A stretch of 38,079 nt of DNA, taken from CBDVBD01 sp965372135. Lineage in GTDB: Bacteria; Electryoneota; RPQS01; CBDVBD01. The notes beneath the pieces were generated by a model that worked only from the letters and a program-made list of their open reading frames with translations, ran no database searches and was not told the DNA's origin. A program made the position numbers and the translations under genes. Positions 8,300-16,600 of this stretch are shown here, in pieces. Position 1 is the stretch's first letter; every line of letters begins with the position of its first letter. Location: the NCBI GenBank assembly GCA_965372135.1, contig CBDVBD010000011.1, positions 1-38,079 of the forward strand, in the 5' to 3' direction.

Positions 8300-11200
8300 A
8301 TGCGATGTCTTATTCGTAATTTTCTCCATTTCTTTCAACGCTATCGGACTCTATCTGCAATTGCAGCGGTAGTGTTCCTATGTTCCCCTTTACATGCTGA
8401 TACTACCTGGGTAGCTGGTGACGTGTACGGCGTATGGGACACCACAGGGAGTCCATATATGGTGACCGATACTATCACGGTGCCGTTGGATTCTACTTTA
8501 GAAATCCGACCCGGTGTGGAAGTCTGGTTCCTGGATCAGGAGATTAGACGGACACCAATTTATGTACATGGTCGTTTCAGAGCAGTTGGCGAGGAAGGCG
8601 ATTCCATTTATTTCTACTCGCCGGGAGCGGGCTTTGGCGGAATTTATAATCAGCAGACGCCCGGTACTGAGATTCGATTGGAGTATTGTGTGATTGATTC
8701 TTCTTACCTTTCTATCAGCTCACGTTATGGGTCAATCGTGGCTAAACATAGCAGAATATTTCTATCTTTACCAACCTTTCGTGCGATCTTTTGTGTCGAT
8801 GAAGTCGATACCGTGCAATACTGTGTAGACAATGGCAGCGGCACACTCATGACTAGTGGTGGACCCGGAGTATTTCAACATAACCAAGGCGGTGGTCTAT
8901 CTGCTTCTTTTCAACAAATGGAGCCTATATTTGATAACAATGTTCTGGGAGTCTCTTTGAGCTATTGCTCTTGGACTGAGGTGTATGACAACGAAATCCT
9001 ATCTGCTTCCTCGCAATATACCAATGCGTATTGGCATGACAACCAAATCAATAACAGGCTTACTATTCATGCAGGTACCCACACTGTTGAACGAAATGTA
9101 TTTCCGCAGATCGTGTCGGGTTTTTATAGAATTCGGGCAAACGAATGTCAGGCTACTATCAGGGAGAATCAAATACATGGCTTTTTTTCGACGAATGCTG
9201 CCCACATAGATTTTGAAAAAAACTTGGTCATTTCCACTGGAAATGGAGTGCAAATAAGCGGCGCTGGGGATAATGTCATTCAGGGAAATACCATTGTTTT
9301 TGGTGGTAAGGGCATTGAAAGCTATGCTCCGAGTAGCGCTCAAATTGAGATCGTTAATAATATATTCATGGGTGATGGAGTGAATTGCACCGGCGTATAT
9401 AGCACATGGGAATATCCAATCGCTATCCAATACAATGATTTCTATAATGTTACTTCTGTTACATATGGCTGTGAATTGGATTCAGGAAATATTTTCTTAG
9501 ATCCTCAATTTCGGGGTGGGAATCCGTATGACTACCAGTTGCAAGCTAATTCCCTCTGTATCGATACTGGAGATCCAAGCTCGCCCTTAGATCCGGACAG
9601 CACTCTAGCCGACATGGGAGCATATTATTTTGATCAGCTCTATGATCAGCCTCCGGCATTGATTTCGCCACCAGTAGTGAACGTTCAGCACGGGACGGTA
9701 TTGCGATATACAGCCTGTGCCACTGATGATTATGGACCCTTGCGTTTTGGTTTCTGGGGACTGCCGCGATGGCTATTTAGGGCTTATCCGGTAATGGATT
9801 TTGTAGAAAATACTGCTCTTTTATCCGGCAGAGTGCCTAATAATCAGGAAGATTTCACCTTTGGAGTGTGGGTGGAGGACGGATTGGCACAACGGGATTC
9901 GCAGGAAGTCATTGTGCTGATAAGCCCTTATACTATTTTGGCAGGCGAAGTCACCGGTGTGTTGGACAGAGAGCGTTCACCGTATATGGTGGTTGAGGAT
10001 GTGATTGTTCCAGCGGGAGATAGCCTTCGGATCGAACCTGGGGTAGAAATCCGCTTCCAATGGCATCCGATCCAGGATTTACGCCATCGGATTGTGGTTC
10101 GAGGTACGTTGAATGCCGTAGGAACACCGGAAGACACAATCTATTTTCTGCCGGAATATGGGGATTCGTTACAATGGGCATGGCGGGGGATTCAGTGCAT
10201 AGGTGCATCATTGGATACTTCCCAAATTAGCTGTGCCTATTTCACTCACGGATACTATGGTGTGGTAGCAGATTCGCAAGCGCTGGTCTTAGTTAATAAT
10301 TCGCAAATCTGGGATATGTGCTATGGCATTAGGAGTTCCAACAATGCCTGGATTGGAGTGAACAGTTGCCAGTACTTCGTTACGGAGCCATATGCGAATC
10401 TGTCATTTATGTTTGTAACCGGAGCCCGCGCCAGAGTGAATAAATGTCGTTCAGAATATGTGGTTCCTAATGTTTGGGGAATTCATTGTGACTTCTATGG
10501 AGCCTTGCAGAGCCGGGTTGAAAATTGCGTCTTTATTGGAGGATGGGCTTGTAGGTCTGAGGACTCTAGTCGAGTGGATTTCCTTCTCAATCGCTTTCTT
10601 GCGACCAGCGCCGGATTGATACTCTACAGCGGAAGTTCTGGATTAATTGCAAATAACATCTTTTCTGACGCAGGTGGAATCACAATAGGAGGCGCTGACA
10701 GTTTGCTAATCCATAACAATCTGTTATATAATACTGCTCTGGGAATACATTGGTATGATCCTCCCCAAGAAGTTTATATCAGGAATAACCTATTTCTAAA
10801 TAATAGCTATGCCATACAACAGATTTATGGTACAAATCCTTTTACGAATATCAGCTATAATGACTTCTTTGGAAATGACACCAACTTTGTAAATTGCATT
10901 CCCGATTCCACCAATATCTATTTAGATCCCATAGTCCAGGATACCATTGATTTCCGTCTGTCGCTTGGTTCCCCTTGCATCGACGCTGGCGACCCAGATC
11001 CATTCTTCAACGACCCTGACAGTTCCCGTAATGACATCGGATGCTGGGGCGGTCCCTGGGGAGAAAGCTATCCCTACACTCCCATCTTTTCCCAACAGAC
11101 CAAACCTCTTCCTGAGGAATTTGAACTGCTTCCCCCTTACCCCAATCCATTTAACAGCTTGTTAGTGATCCCCTTCACCCTCCCTATCGAAACCGACGTC

Positions 11201-11377
11201 AAGATCACCATATACAACATCTTAGGGCAGCGTGTCGATCAATTTGACTTTTCTCCTGTGTCTCCGGGAGCCCACCGAACTCTATGGGATGCAAGCGATA
11301 TGTCTTCCGGAATTTATTTCGTCAGGATGGAAACCGAAACCGGCATCCAATCAGCTAAGATGTTATTGCTGAAATAA
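8300..11377 (+). CDS. Secreted protein with two right-handed beta-helix modules and T9SS-type tail
   Basis: ATG chosen with AAAGGA upstream. Residues 1-33 look like a signal peptide (hydrophobic AIAAVVFLC, ending LHA). Two similar modules follow, each opening with the same cap: GDVYGVWDTTGSPYMV near residue 40, and GEVTGVLDRERSPYMV near 548, both leading into a beta strand with PGVE. Each continues with short repeated strands rich in Asn and Ile (NNIF, NNLL, GNTI), typical of parallel beta-helix proteins. Each module closes with LDP and CIDAGDP or CIDTGDP, the usual end of this architecture. The tail has YPNPFNSLLVIPFTL, IYNILGQRV and MLLLK. No lyase or hydrolase active site can be assigned; an adhesin or carbohydrate-binding role is possible. 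The internal duplication is directly visible. Confidence 0.87.
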   Translation: MRCLIRNFLHFFQRYRTLSAIAAVVFLCSPLHADTTWVAGDVYGVWDTTGSPYMVTDTITVPLDSTLEIRPGVEVWFLDQEIRRTPIYVHGRFRAVGEEGDSIYFYSPGAGFGGIYNQQTPGTEIRLEYCVIDSSYLSISSRYGSIVAKHSRIFLSLPTFRAIFCVDEVDTVQYCVDNGSGTLMTSGGPGVFQHNQGGGLSASFQQMEPIFDNNVLGVSLSYCSWTEVYDNEILSASSQYTNAYWHDNQINNRLTIHAGTHTVERNVFPQIVSGFYRIRANECQATIRENQIHGFFSTNAAHIDFEKNLVISTGNGVQISGAGDNVIQGNTIVFGGKGIESYAPSSAQIEIVNNIFMGDGVNCTGVYSTWEYPIAIQYNDFYNVTSVTYGCELDSGNIFLDPQFRGGNPYDYQLQANSLCIDTGDPSSPLDPDSTLADMGAYYFDQLYDQPPALISPPVVNVQHGTVLRYTACATDDYGPLRFGFWGLPRWLFRAYPVMDFVENTALLSGRVPNNQEDFTFGVWVEDGLAQRDSQEVIVLISPYTILAGEVTGVLDRERSPYMVVEDVIVPAGDSLRIEPGVEIRFQWHPIQDLRHRIVVRGTLNAVGTPEDTIYFLPEYGDSLQWAWRGIQCIGASLDTSQISCAYFTHGYYGVVADSQALVLVNNSQIWDMCYGIRSSNNAWIGVNSCQYFVTEPYANLSFMFVTGARARVNKCRSEYVVPNVWGIHCDFYGALQSRVENCVFIGGWACRSEDSSRVDFLLNRFLATSAGLILYSGSSGLIANNIFSDAGGITIGGADSLLIHNNLLYNTALGIHWYDPPQEVYIRNNLFLNNSYAIQQIYGTNPFTNISYNDFFGNDTNFVNCIPDSTNIYLDPIVQDTIDFRLSLGSPCIDAGDPDPFFNDPDSSRNDIGCWGGPWGESYPYTPIFSQQTKPLPEEFELLPPYPNPFNSLLVIPFTLPIETDVKITIYNILGQRVDQFDFSPVSPGAHRTLWDASDMSSGIYFVRMETETGIQSAKMLLLK

Positions 11378-11385
11378 CTTTTATA

Positions 11386-11422
11386 TAGGTCAGTCAGGCG
11401 GTTGCCGGATGCGATCCTGACT
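11386..11422. repeat. Modular palindromic intergenic repeat, long form (copy 2)
   Basis: Same element as at 8017: GTCAG (11389-11393) and CTGAC (11417-11421) as outer arms, with the inner stem here carrying one mismatch (CAGGC against GCCGG). It begins 9 nt after the stop codon of the beta-helix gene. Confidence 0.75.
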
Positions 11423-11460
11423 GGTAAAATAAGTAATATCCGAATCAATTCATATATGCG

Positions 11461-11494
11461 AAAGCCGGATCCCATCACGGGATCCGGCTTTTTG
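11461..11494 (+). terminator. Rho-independent terminator of the beta-helix gene
   Basis: A perfect 13-bp inverted repeat: AAAGCCGGATCCC (11461-11473), loop ATCAC, GGGATCCGGCTTT (11479-11491), then TTG. It lies between convergent genes and could also slow transcription from the opposite aldehyde dehydrogenase operon, which ends at 11517. Confidence 0.85.
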
Positions 11495-11516
11495 TATTGC
11501 GAATATTGACGATGAA

Positions 11517-12944
11517 TTAACGACGGTTGTGGACGACCAGGACTTTACGCTCGGTCATCTCTTCCATGGCGAATTTGACGCCTTCGCGACCGAAACCGCT
11601 GTCCTTTATACCGCCGTAGGGGAAGGAATCCACCCTGTAGGTGGGGAAATCGTTTAGGATCACGCCGCCCACCTGCAAGCGGTTGAACGCCATCAAGGCG
11701 CGGTCGATGTCTTTGGTAAACACCCCGGCTTGCAGACCGAACCGCGAATCATTGGCTCGATCCAATGCTTCTTCGAAGGTATCATAAGGCTCAACTACCG
11801 TCACCGGTGCGAATACTTCTTCGCATACAATTTCCTGATCCTTCGGTACATTGGTCAGCACCGCCGCTGTCAACCGGTTCCCATCGCGTTCGCCCCCCAC
11901 CAGCAATTTCCCGCCTGCCTTCACGGCAGCTTCGATGCGTTCTTCCGTCTGTATAGCGGATTCTTCATCGATCATGGCGGAATAGTTGGAATTTTCGTCC
12001 AAGGGATCGCCCATGTTGAGGTTTCCCACTTCGGTTGTGAAGCGATCGAGGAATGTATCGCAGATGTCGCGATGTACGAATAGTCGCTGGATGGAGATGC
12101 AGATTTGCCCGGCGTAGGCGTACCCGCCGATCACTGCCCGGGTCACTGCCCAGTCCATGTCAGCGTCGGATTCCACGATCATAGCGGCATTTCCGCCTAG
12201 TTCCAGGGCGATTTTCTTCTTACCGCATTTTTCCTTTATCCCCCAGCCCACAATGTCCGATCCGGTGAAGGTAATCATCTGGACGCGATGGTCGGTGATT
12301 AGCGGTTCGGCAGCCGCAGGGGAACACGGAACCACGTTTAGTGTGCCGGGAGATGCCCCGGCATCGGCGACGATTTCCGCCAATAACAGCGCAGAAATCG
12401 GGGTGGCGGTTGCTGGCTTGACCACGATGGTGTTGCCGGAAGCGATTGCCGGCGCTACCTTATGACAGACCAGATTCAGGGGGAAATTGAAGGGCGAAAT
12501 CCCGCCAATCACCCCCAAAGGAAACCGTCGAACCAGCCCCAACCGGTCACCGGCAGTCGGAGTGATGTCCAAGGGCATGATTTCGCTGTCCAGTCGGGAA
12601 CATTCCTCCGAGGCTATGGTGAAGGTGGACACCGCTCGTGCCACTTCCGTCTTAGCACCGTTGATCGGTTTGGCGGCTTCGTTGGCAAGGGTGGTGGCTA
12701 ATTCTTCCGCACGTTCTTGAATCCCTTTCGCAATGTTGACCAACAGTTCCCTGCGCTGGTAAGTGGGCATGTTCTTGGTTTCCCGGAAAGCTCGTTCCGA
12801 AGAATCGATGGCGGCAACCATATCCTGCGCAGAGCCCCGGTACACATCGGCAATAGTGTCCCCACTCCAGGGGGAAACCACCGGTCTTATCGTGCCTTTT
12901 TCTACAGTTTGATTATCGATAAAAAGTCCGTAACAGTTTGCCAT
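11517..12944 (-). CDS. NAD(P)-dependent aldehyde dehydrogenase (lactaldehyde/semialdehyde type)
   Basis: The 475 residues are full length for the ALDH superfamily. Visible landmarks are the oxyanion asparagine in SPFNFPLN, the cofactor-binding VVKPATATP and FTGSDIVGWGI, the general base E in LELGGN, and the nucleophilic cysteine in GQICISIQR. The closing KDSGFGREG block is also present. The GQICIS-QR form around the cysteine resembles the lactaldehyde dehydrogenase-like subgroup, so it probably oxidises a short aldehyde to the acid in the cytoplasm; the substrate is not certain. The start has GAGGACGAG just upstream. It is the last gene of a three-gene unit, 27 bp after the DUF2752 gene, with no visible functional link to its membrane-protein neighbours. 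Confidence 0.92.
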   Translation of the reverse strand: MANCYGLFIDNQTVEKGTIRPVVSPWSGDTIADVYRGSAQDMVAAIDSSERAFRETKNMPTYQRRELLVNIAKGIQERAEELATTLANEAAKPINGAKTEVARAVSTFTIASEECSRLDSEIMPLDITPTAGDRLGLVRRFPLGVIGGISPFNFPLNLVCHKVAPAIASGNTIVVKPATATPISALLLAEIVADAGASPGTLNVVPCSPAAAEPLITDHRVQMITFTGSDIVGWGIKEKCGKKKIALELGGNAAMIVESDADMDWAVTRAVIGGYAYAGQICISIQRLFVHRDICDTFLDRFTTEVGNLNMGDPLDENSNYSAMIDEESAIQTEERIEAAVKAGGKLLVGGERDGNRLTAAVLTNVPKDQEIVCEEVFAPVTVVEPYDTFEEALDRANDSRFGLQAGVFTKDIDRALMAFNRLQVGGVILNDFPTYRVDSFPYGGIKDSGFGREGVKFAMEEMTERKVLVVHNRR

Positions 12945-12971
12945 CTCGTCCTCAATACAACCAATCTTTAA

Positions 12972-13325
12972 CTAAGTGATCTGAATTAACATCATCGCAA
13001 CCAGACCGGAAATCAGTATCACCCGAACCCAGGATTTAACCTGATCCGGAGTTGGTATTATCGGTATCAATAACAACAAAGCCCAGATCCCGGAAATAAG
13101 CATCCCTAAAGTTACCAATGGATTCAAGGATAGAGCCCCTGGTATGTCAAGCGATTTCAAGGCGATGATTGCTCTGGTACCGCCGCAGGTGGGGCAGGGG
13201 AAGCCTACGATGGATTTTATCGGGCATTCCAGGTGAGGAAGCGCATCCCAGGGTACAAATACAACTATAATCCACATGGACACGAACAATCCGATCCACA
13301 ACCATCTTGCGCTCGATGATCTCAC
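12972..13325 (-). CDS. DUF2752 family small membrane protein
   Basis: The longest open frame starts at 13457 inside the Yip1 gene, but I chose the GTG at 13325, which overlaps the Yip1 stop as GTGA and has GGGGA upstream; this gives 117 residues and fits the family. The DUF2752 signature is clear: ECPIKSIVGFPCPTCGGTRA, followed by ALSLNPL. A transmembrane segment precedes the Cys motif and two follow it. The paired cysteines (CP-x-CGGTR) could bind metal, but the family has no established function. Tight coupling to a Yip1 protein suggests the two inner-membrane proteins act together. Confidence 0.85.
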   Translation of the reverse strand: MRSSSARWLWIGLFVSMWIIVVFVPWDALPHLECPIKSIVGFPCPTCGGTRAIIALKSLDIPGALSLNPLVTLGMLISGIWALLLLIPIIPTPDQVKSWVRVILISGLVAMMLIQIT

Positions 13326-14020
13326 CAGGATTTCCCCATCATTACCCCAAACATCAAGATTCCCAACCCGCAGCAGATAATAAATGGTATCAGGAAGGCT
13401 AAGATTATCCGACCGTAGGTGGTCTGGTGCGCTTCCTTCAAGCCGATGATTTGGCATACCAACTGCCAGATACCGGATATCGAACTACCGACCCAAGGAA
13501 TGATATTCCAGATTGCGGTGGCTCCGGTGGAATATGCCACCACCCGGAACGTGGCTTCGATATCACGTTTAGCGCCTCCCGTAATCATCAAGCATACATG
13601 CAGGATCCCGGTCATGATAAACATCCCCAATGCGACACCAATTGGGATGATTAGGAATAATGCTGGGAAGAAGTCGAACTCGGGCAAGCTGCCGAATTCG
13701 TCCGGTATCCAGCGTTGAAATTCCCCGAACATCATTCGTTTGATTTGGTACACGGCGATCATGCCAAAAATGCTTTTTAGGAGCCATCCGTACAGGAATG
13801 GTGCGCCAATACCGGTCATTTTCATGTTGCGGAAAGTGGTCCCGGGATGGAACAACACTTCGCCGATAGTGCGAATCAAGGCGCCAAAGAAACCGTATTT
13901 GTCTGTGTGTTCCCAGGATGGAGTGGATTCCGGTTCCATCGCGGGTTCACCGGTCGGTTGAAAATCGGTGGGTCGTTCCGGCGGGGGAAGACCCTGGTCA
14001 TTGCTGGGATGTTCGTCCAT
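13322..14020 (-). CDS. Yip1-family inner-membrane protein
   Basis: A Pro-rich, acidic cytoplasmic N-terminus (1-40) is followed by about five hydrophobic segments. The pattern EVLFHPGTTFRNM (from about 53), GAPFLYGWLL, a long membrane span IIPIGVALGMFIM, and FRVVAYSTGATAIWNIIPWVG is that of the bacterial Yip1 domain. The function of bacterial members is unknown; eukaryotic Yip1 proteins act in membrane traffic. It is the first gene behind the promoter at 14074-14102, and its stop overlaps the GTG of the DUF2752 gene. Confidence 0.85.
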   Translation of the reverse strand: MDEHPSNDQGLPPPERPTDFQPTGEPAMEPESTPSWEHTDKYGFFGALIRTIGEVLFHPGTTFRNMKMTGIGAPFLYGWLLKSIFGMIAVYQIKRMMFGEFQRWIPDEFGSLPEFDFFPALFLIIPIGVALGMFIMTGILHVCLMITGGAKRDIEATFRVVAYSTGATAIWNIIPWVGSSISGIWQLVCQIIGLKEAHQTTYGRIILAFLIPFIICCGLGILMFGVMMGKSW

Positions 14021-14073
14021 GGTGTCCTCTGTCTATTTGGGTTAATATCCAGATTTCGTTCCGATGTTATGAC

Positions 14074-14102
14074 AAAATACTCTTTTCCGATTGGAAAGTC
14101 AA
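14074..14102 (-). promoter_or_regulatory. Sigma-70 promoter of the Yip1/DUF2752/ALDH unit
   Basis: On the - strand TTGACT (14102-14097) and TATTTT (14079-14074) are 17 bp apart. The start of transcription would be near 14067, giving a leader of about 47 nt to the ATG at 14020. The TTGACTTT-CCAAT wording of the -35 side recurs in other promoters of this window. Confidence 0.75.
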
Positions 14103-14140
14103 GGAAAAACTTGGGGGAGGTTCAGTTAGCCAATTGCAAA

Positions 14141-14171
14141 AACAGGGAACAGCTACATGCTGTTCCCTGTT
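14141..14171 (-). terminator. Strong hairpin between divergent promoters, terminator-like on the - strand
   Basis: A perfect 13-bp inverted repeat: AACAGGGAACAGC (14141-14153), loop TACAT, GCTGTTCCCTGTT (14159-14171). Read on the - strand it is followed by TTTTTGC, so it has terminator form in that direction; on + the tail is only ATCTTT. No gene reads into it from the - side, so it may block antisense transcripts from the tRNA side or be a stray element. Confidence 0.5.
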
Positions 14172-14341
14172 ATCTTTGTAGTTGATTGGTTCTTATTAGT
14201 GATCGTCGCTATCTTGAAAATAATTAAGAGATGAAAATTCGCATAAGTTTCAAATTCTTAAGCGATATGATATTGCTTATTACCATTTAAAAAGGATACT
14301 AAGACAGAGTATTAACATGTTGGATTTGAGGAAGTTTCACC
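14172..14341. other. AT-rich spacer with a near-perfect dyad
   Basis: No gene is visible here; together with the sites on either side it makes up the 372-bp gap between the Yip1 start and the tRNA. It contains a 21-nt dyad at 14259-14279, TAAGCGATAT, G, ATATTGCTTA, with one mismatched pair. This could be a protein-binding site between the two divergent promoters, but nothing else supports that. Confidence 0.35.
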
Positions 14342-14370
14342 TTGACTTTTTCCAATTTCCTCAGTATATT
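14342..14370 (+). promoter_or_regulatory. Sigma-70 promoter of the tRNA-Gln gene
   Basis: TTGACT at 14342-14347 and TATATT at 14365-14370 are 17 bp apart. The start of transcription would be near 14377, 16 nt before the tRNA. Both hexamers are close to consensus, as expected for a stable RNA gene. Confidence 0.85.
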
Positions 14371-14392
14371 AGTGCCACGAAATTTGATATAC

Positions 14393-14463
14393 TGGGAAGT
14401 CGTCCAACGGCAGGACATGCGGCTCTGGACCGTAGAATCGGGGTTCGAATCCCTGCTTCCCAG
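14393..14463 (+). tRNA. tRNA-Gln (anticodon CUG)
   Basis: A full cloverleaf of 71 nt can be drawn. The acceptor arm pairs TGGGAAG with CTTCCCA, with discriminator G at 14463. The D arm pairs GTCC with GGAC. The anticodon arm is TGCGG / CCGTA (one G-U pair) around loop CTCTGGA, with CTG at 14425-14427. The T arm has CGGGG-TTCGAAT-CCCTG. The U1-A72 pair and G73 are typical glutamine identity elements. The 3' CCA is not encoded (CCT follows), so it must be added enzymatically. No clear terminator follows before 14600. Confidence 0.95.
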
Positions 14464-14626
14464 CCTAAAATTTTGAAATTGATAATCGCGTGTTTTCTTT
14501 TTGGTAAAACTTTGTATCCCCCGAGGAATCCGGTGGCGGAAGTCGCTTGGGTTATATACGGGGATTTTTTAATGCCTGTGGAACTATCCCAACCGGCATT
14601 TAGTTCAATTTAACAAGGAGTTAGAG

Positions 14627-14734
14627 ATGGCAGTGTTTGTATGCTCTGAATGTGGATACGAAAAGGAAGGTCGCTGCAAACCGCGGAAATGCCCGGAATG
14701 CGGCGGGCAGAATACATTTGAGAAAAAAGAATAG
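14627..14734 (+). CDS. RCKP-type rubredoxin-like zinc-ribbon miniprotein
   Basis: A 35-residue protein with AAGGAG six bases before the ATG. Two Cys pairs are visible: C6-S-E-C9-G-Y and, after R16-C-K-P, C22-P-E-C25-G-G. The CxxCG/CPECG pairs make a one-metal zinc ribbon or rubredoxin-like knuckle, and the RCKP motif is the signature of a named small rubredoxin-like family. It probably binds Zn or Fe; electron transfer is possible but unproven. It is the first gene of a unit with dsbD (12 bp spacing), thioredoxin and porin, which favours a redox role. Confidence 0.88.
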   Translation: MAVFVCSECGYEKEGRCKPRKCPECGGQNTFEKKE

Positions 14735-14746
14735 CAGGGAAATATA

Positions 14747-16588
14747 GTGACGATCAGACAGAAATTTGTAGTAAATGCACTGATTTTGATTGCGTTTTTT
14801 ATCGGTATCAGTTCTTCCATAGCATGGGCGCAAGATGATGATTTCGATTCGGAACGCGATGTTTCAGTGTGGGCGACCTTGGCTGAGTCGGGTGTGGAAC
14901 CGGGGGGGACGGTACCGTTGGCGGTGGTATTCGAAGTACCCGATCGGTATCACATCACTGATATCGCCACTGGATTGTTTTTTTTAGAGTTCGATTCCAT
15001 TGGATGGGGGGAACTAACACGACCGTCATTCCCCCCGGGTGAAATGGAGGAAGGACAGCGTGTTTACCGGGGGAAAGTGATCGTGACAGCAGAACTAACG
15101 GTGTTCCCGGAAGCTCAATCTGATGTCGCTGATACTCTGGTGGTGCATGCCGGATACCAGGTGTGCCAGGATTTTGGCGACCGGGTGTGCTTCTTTCCGG
15201 TGGAAAAGGAAATACGGATTCCGGTACCGATTGTTTCACCGGGAGTAACCACCTTGGCGTTGCATCCAGAGGTGTTCGGCGGCGAGGAGATTCCCTTTGA
15301 TACATCGGACATGACTCTAAGCGAACGGTTAACCCATGCATTGGATCAGGGATCGATCTTAGCGCTGCTGCTGGTATTTGTGGGCGGGATATTACTCAGC
15401 TTTACCCCATGTGTCTATCCGGTAATCCCTATCACCATTGGGTATATCGGCGCCAAGGCGGAAGGGAAACCGTTACGCGGCTTCATCCTGTCCCTGTCGT
15501 TCGTGTTGGGAATTGCGGTGGTTTATTCCGCCCTGGGAGTGTTCTCGGCACTGACCGGTACTCTGTTCGGATCCATTTCCGGATCGCCGGGAGTGCGGTT
15601 CTTCGTGGTGGCGGTGTTTGTAATCATGGGTTTTTCCATGATCGGACTGTTCGACATCAACCTTCCGTCATCATGGCAGGGCAAGCTGCAGAGCGGCTCC
15701 AGGAAAGGATTGGGCGGCGCCTTCCTGATCGGAATGGTATCCAGCTTGGTGATTGCGCCGTGTGTGGGTCCGGTGCTGGTGGCGCTTCTAACCTGGGTGG
15801 CGCAATCCGGCAGTGTGGTGCTGGGTTTTACATACCTGTTCGTATTGTCCTTGGGATTAGGAATGTTATTCCTGGTGATCGGAACCCTGTCCGGTGCTCT
15901 TACAGCACTTCCTCAAGCCGGTGCTTGGATGGAGAACATAAAAAAATTCTTCGGCATCCTGCTGTTCGCCGGAGCGTTTCTGATTATCCGACCGGTAATT
16001 AGCTCTGGATTGAACCAACTGCTGTTCGGGACTTTCCTGGTGATGGTGGCGGTTGGTTGGAGAGCTTTCCAACCCGGCAGTGAATTGGAAACCCTGGGCG
16101 ATAAATTGCGTAAGGGGCTGTCCATACTGTTGTTAACTTTGGGAATCCTATATTTCATACTGGGGGTGTTCGATTTGAAGGGGATCAACTTTCAGGGAGG
16201 GTTCGCCGCCGGACCGGGAACAGCGGTGGCGTCCCATGAAGAACCCGATTGGATGGTTAACCAAGAACCGGAGGCATTGATCCGAGCCCGTCAAGAAGGG
16301 AAACCGCTGATCGTCGATTTCTATGCCGATTGGTGTCCCGCCTGTGTGGAACTGGAGGAGAAAACCTGGACAGATCTCGGAGTTAGGGATAAATTCAACC
16401 AGGTGGTGGCGTTGAAGATGGATTTCACTCGTCAGAATGCTTGGTCCAAAGAAATGTTGAATAAGTACAACATAACCGGCATTCCCACAGTGATAATGAT
16501 CGGTCCCGATGGGGTGGAACGAGGACGTTTCACCGGATTCAAGAATCCAGAACGATTCATGGAATTTTACGATAGTCATTTACAATAG
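14747..16588 (+). CDS. dsbD: Thiol:disulfide interchange protein DsbD (CcdA-type transmembrane reductase)
   Basis: A GTG start with AGGGA upstream gives 613 residues and a signal peptide (1-28). The domain order is that of DsbD. The N-terminal periplasmic domain (about 30-165) has C140 and C148 in YQVC-x7-CFFP. The membrane domain (about 200-475) has the two redox cysteines C222 in FTPCVYPVIP and C339 in IAPCVGPV. The C-terminal thioredoxin domain has C530-P-A-C533 in YADWCPAC. DsbD moves electrons from cytoplasmic thioredoxin across the inner membrane to periplasmic thiol proteins; here a thioredoxin gene follows after 12 bp. All expected catalytic cysteines are present. The spacing between the N-domain cysteines is slightly longer than in E. 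coli. Confidence 0.96.
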   Translation: MTIRQKFVVNALILIAFFIGISSSIAWAQDDDFDSERDVSVWATLAESGVEPGGTVPLAVVFEVPDRYHITDIATGLFFLEFDSIGWGELTRPSFPPGEMEEGQRVYRGKVIVTAELTVFPEAQSDVADTLVVHAGYQVCQDFGDRVCFFPVEKEIRIPVPIVSPGVTTLALHPEVFGGEEIPFDTSDMTLSERLTHALDQGSILALLLVFVGGILLSFTPCVYPVIPITIGYIGAKAEGKPLRGFILSLSFVLGIAVVYSALGVFSALTGTLFGSISGSPGVRFFVVAVFVIMGFSMIGLFDINLPSSWQGKLQSGSRKGLGGAFLIGMVSSLVIAPCVGPVLVALLTWVAQSGSVVLGFTYLFVLSLGLGMLFLVIGTLSGALTALPQAGAWMENIKKFFGILLFAGAFLIIRPVISSGLNQLLFGTFLVMVAVGWRAFQPGSELETLGDKLRKGLSILLLTLGILYFILGVFDLKGINFQGGFAAGPGTAVASHEEPDWMVNQEPEALIRARQEGKPLIVDFYADWCPACVELEEKTWTDLGVRDKFNQVVALKMDFTRQNAWSKEMLNKYNITGIPTVIMIGPDGVERGRFTGFKNPERFMEFYDSHLQ

Positions 16589-16600
16589 ATTGAGGAAAGT

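Noticed and set aside
13323..13457. Longer start (13457) for the DUF2752 protein
   Set aside because: The extra 44 residues lie inside the Yip1 gene and lack family similarity; the GTG at 13325 overlaps the Yip1 stop.
14317..14613. 98-codon frame running through the tRNA-Gln gene
   Set aside because: It crosses the tRNA and its promoter, and has no ribosome site; not coding.
15409..16002. 197-codon + frame inside dsbD
   Set aside because: Out-of-frame shadow of the DsbD membrane domain; Arg/Gly-rich and unlike any membrane or soluble family.
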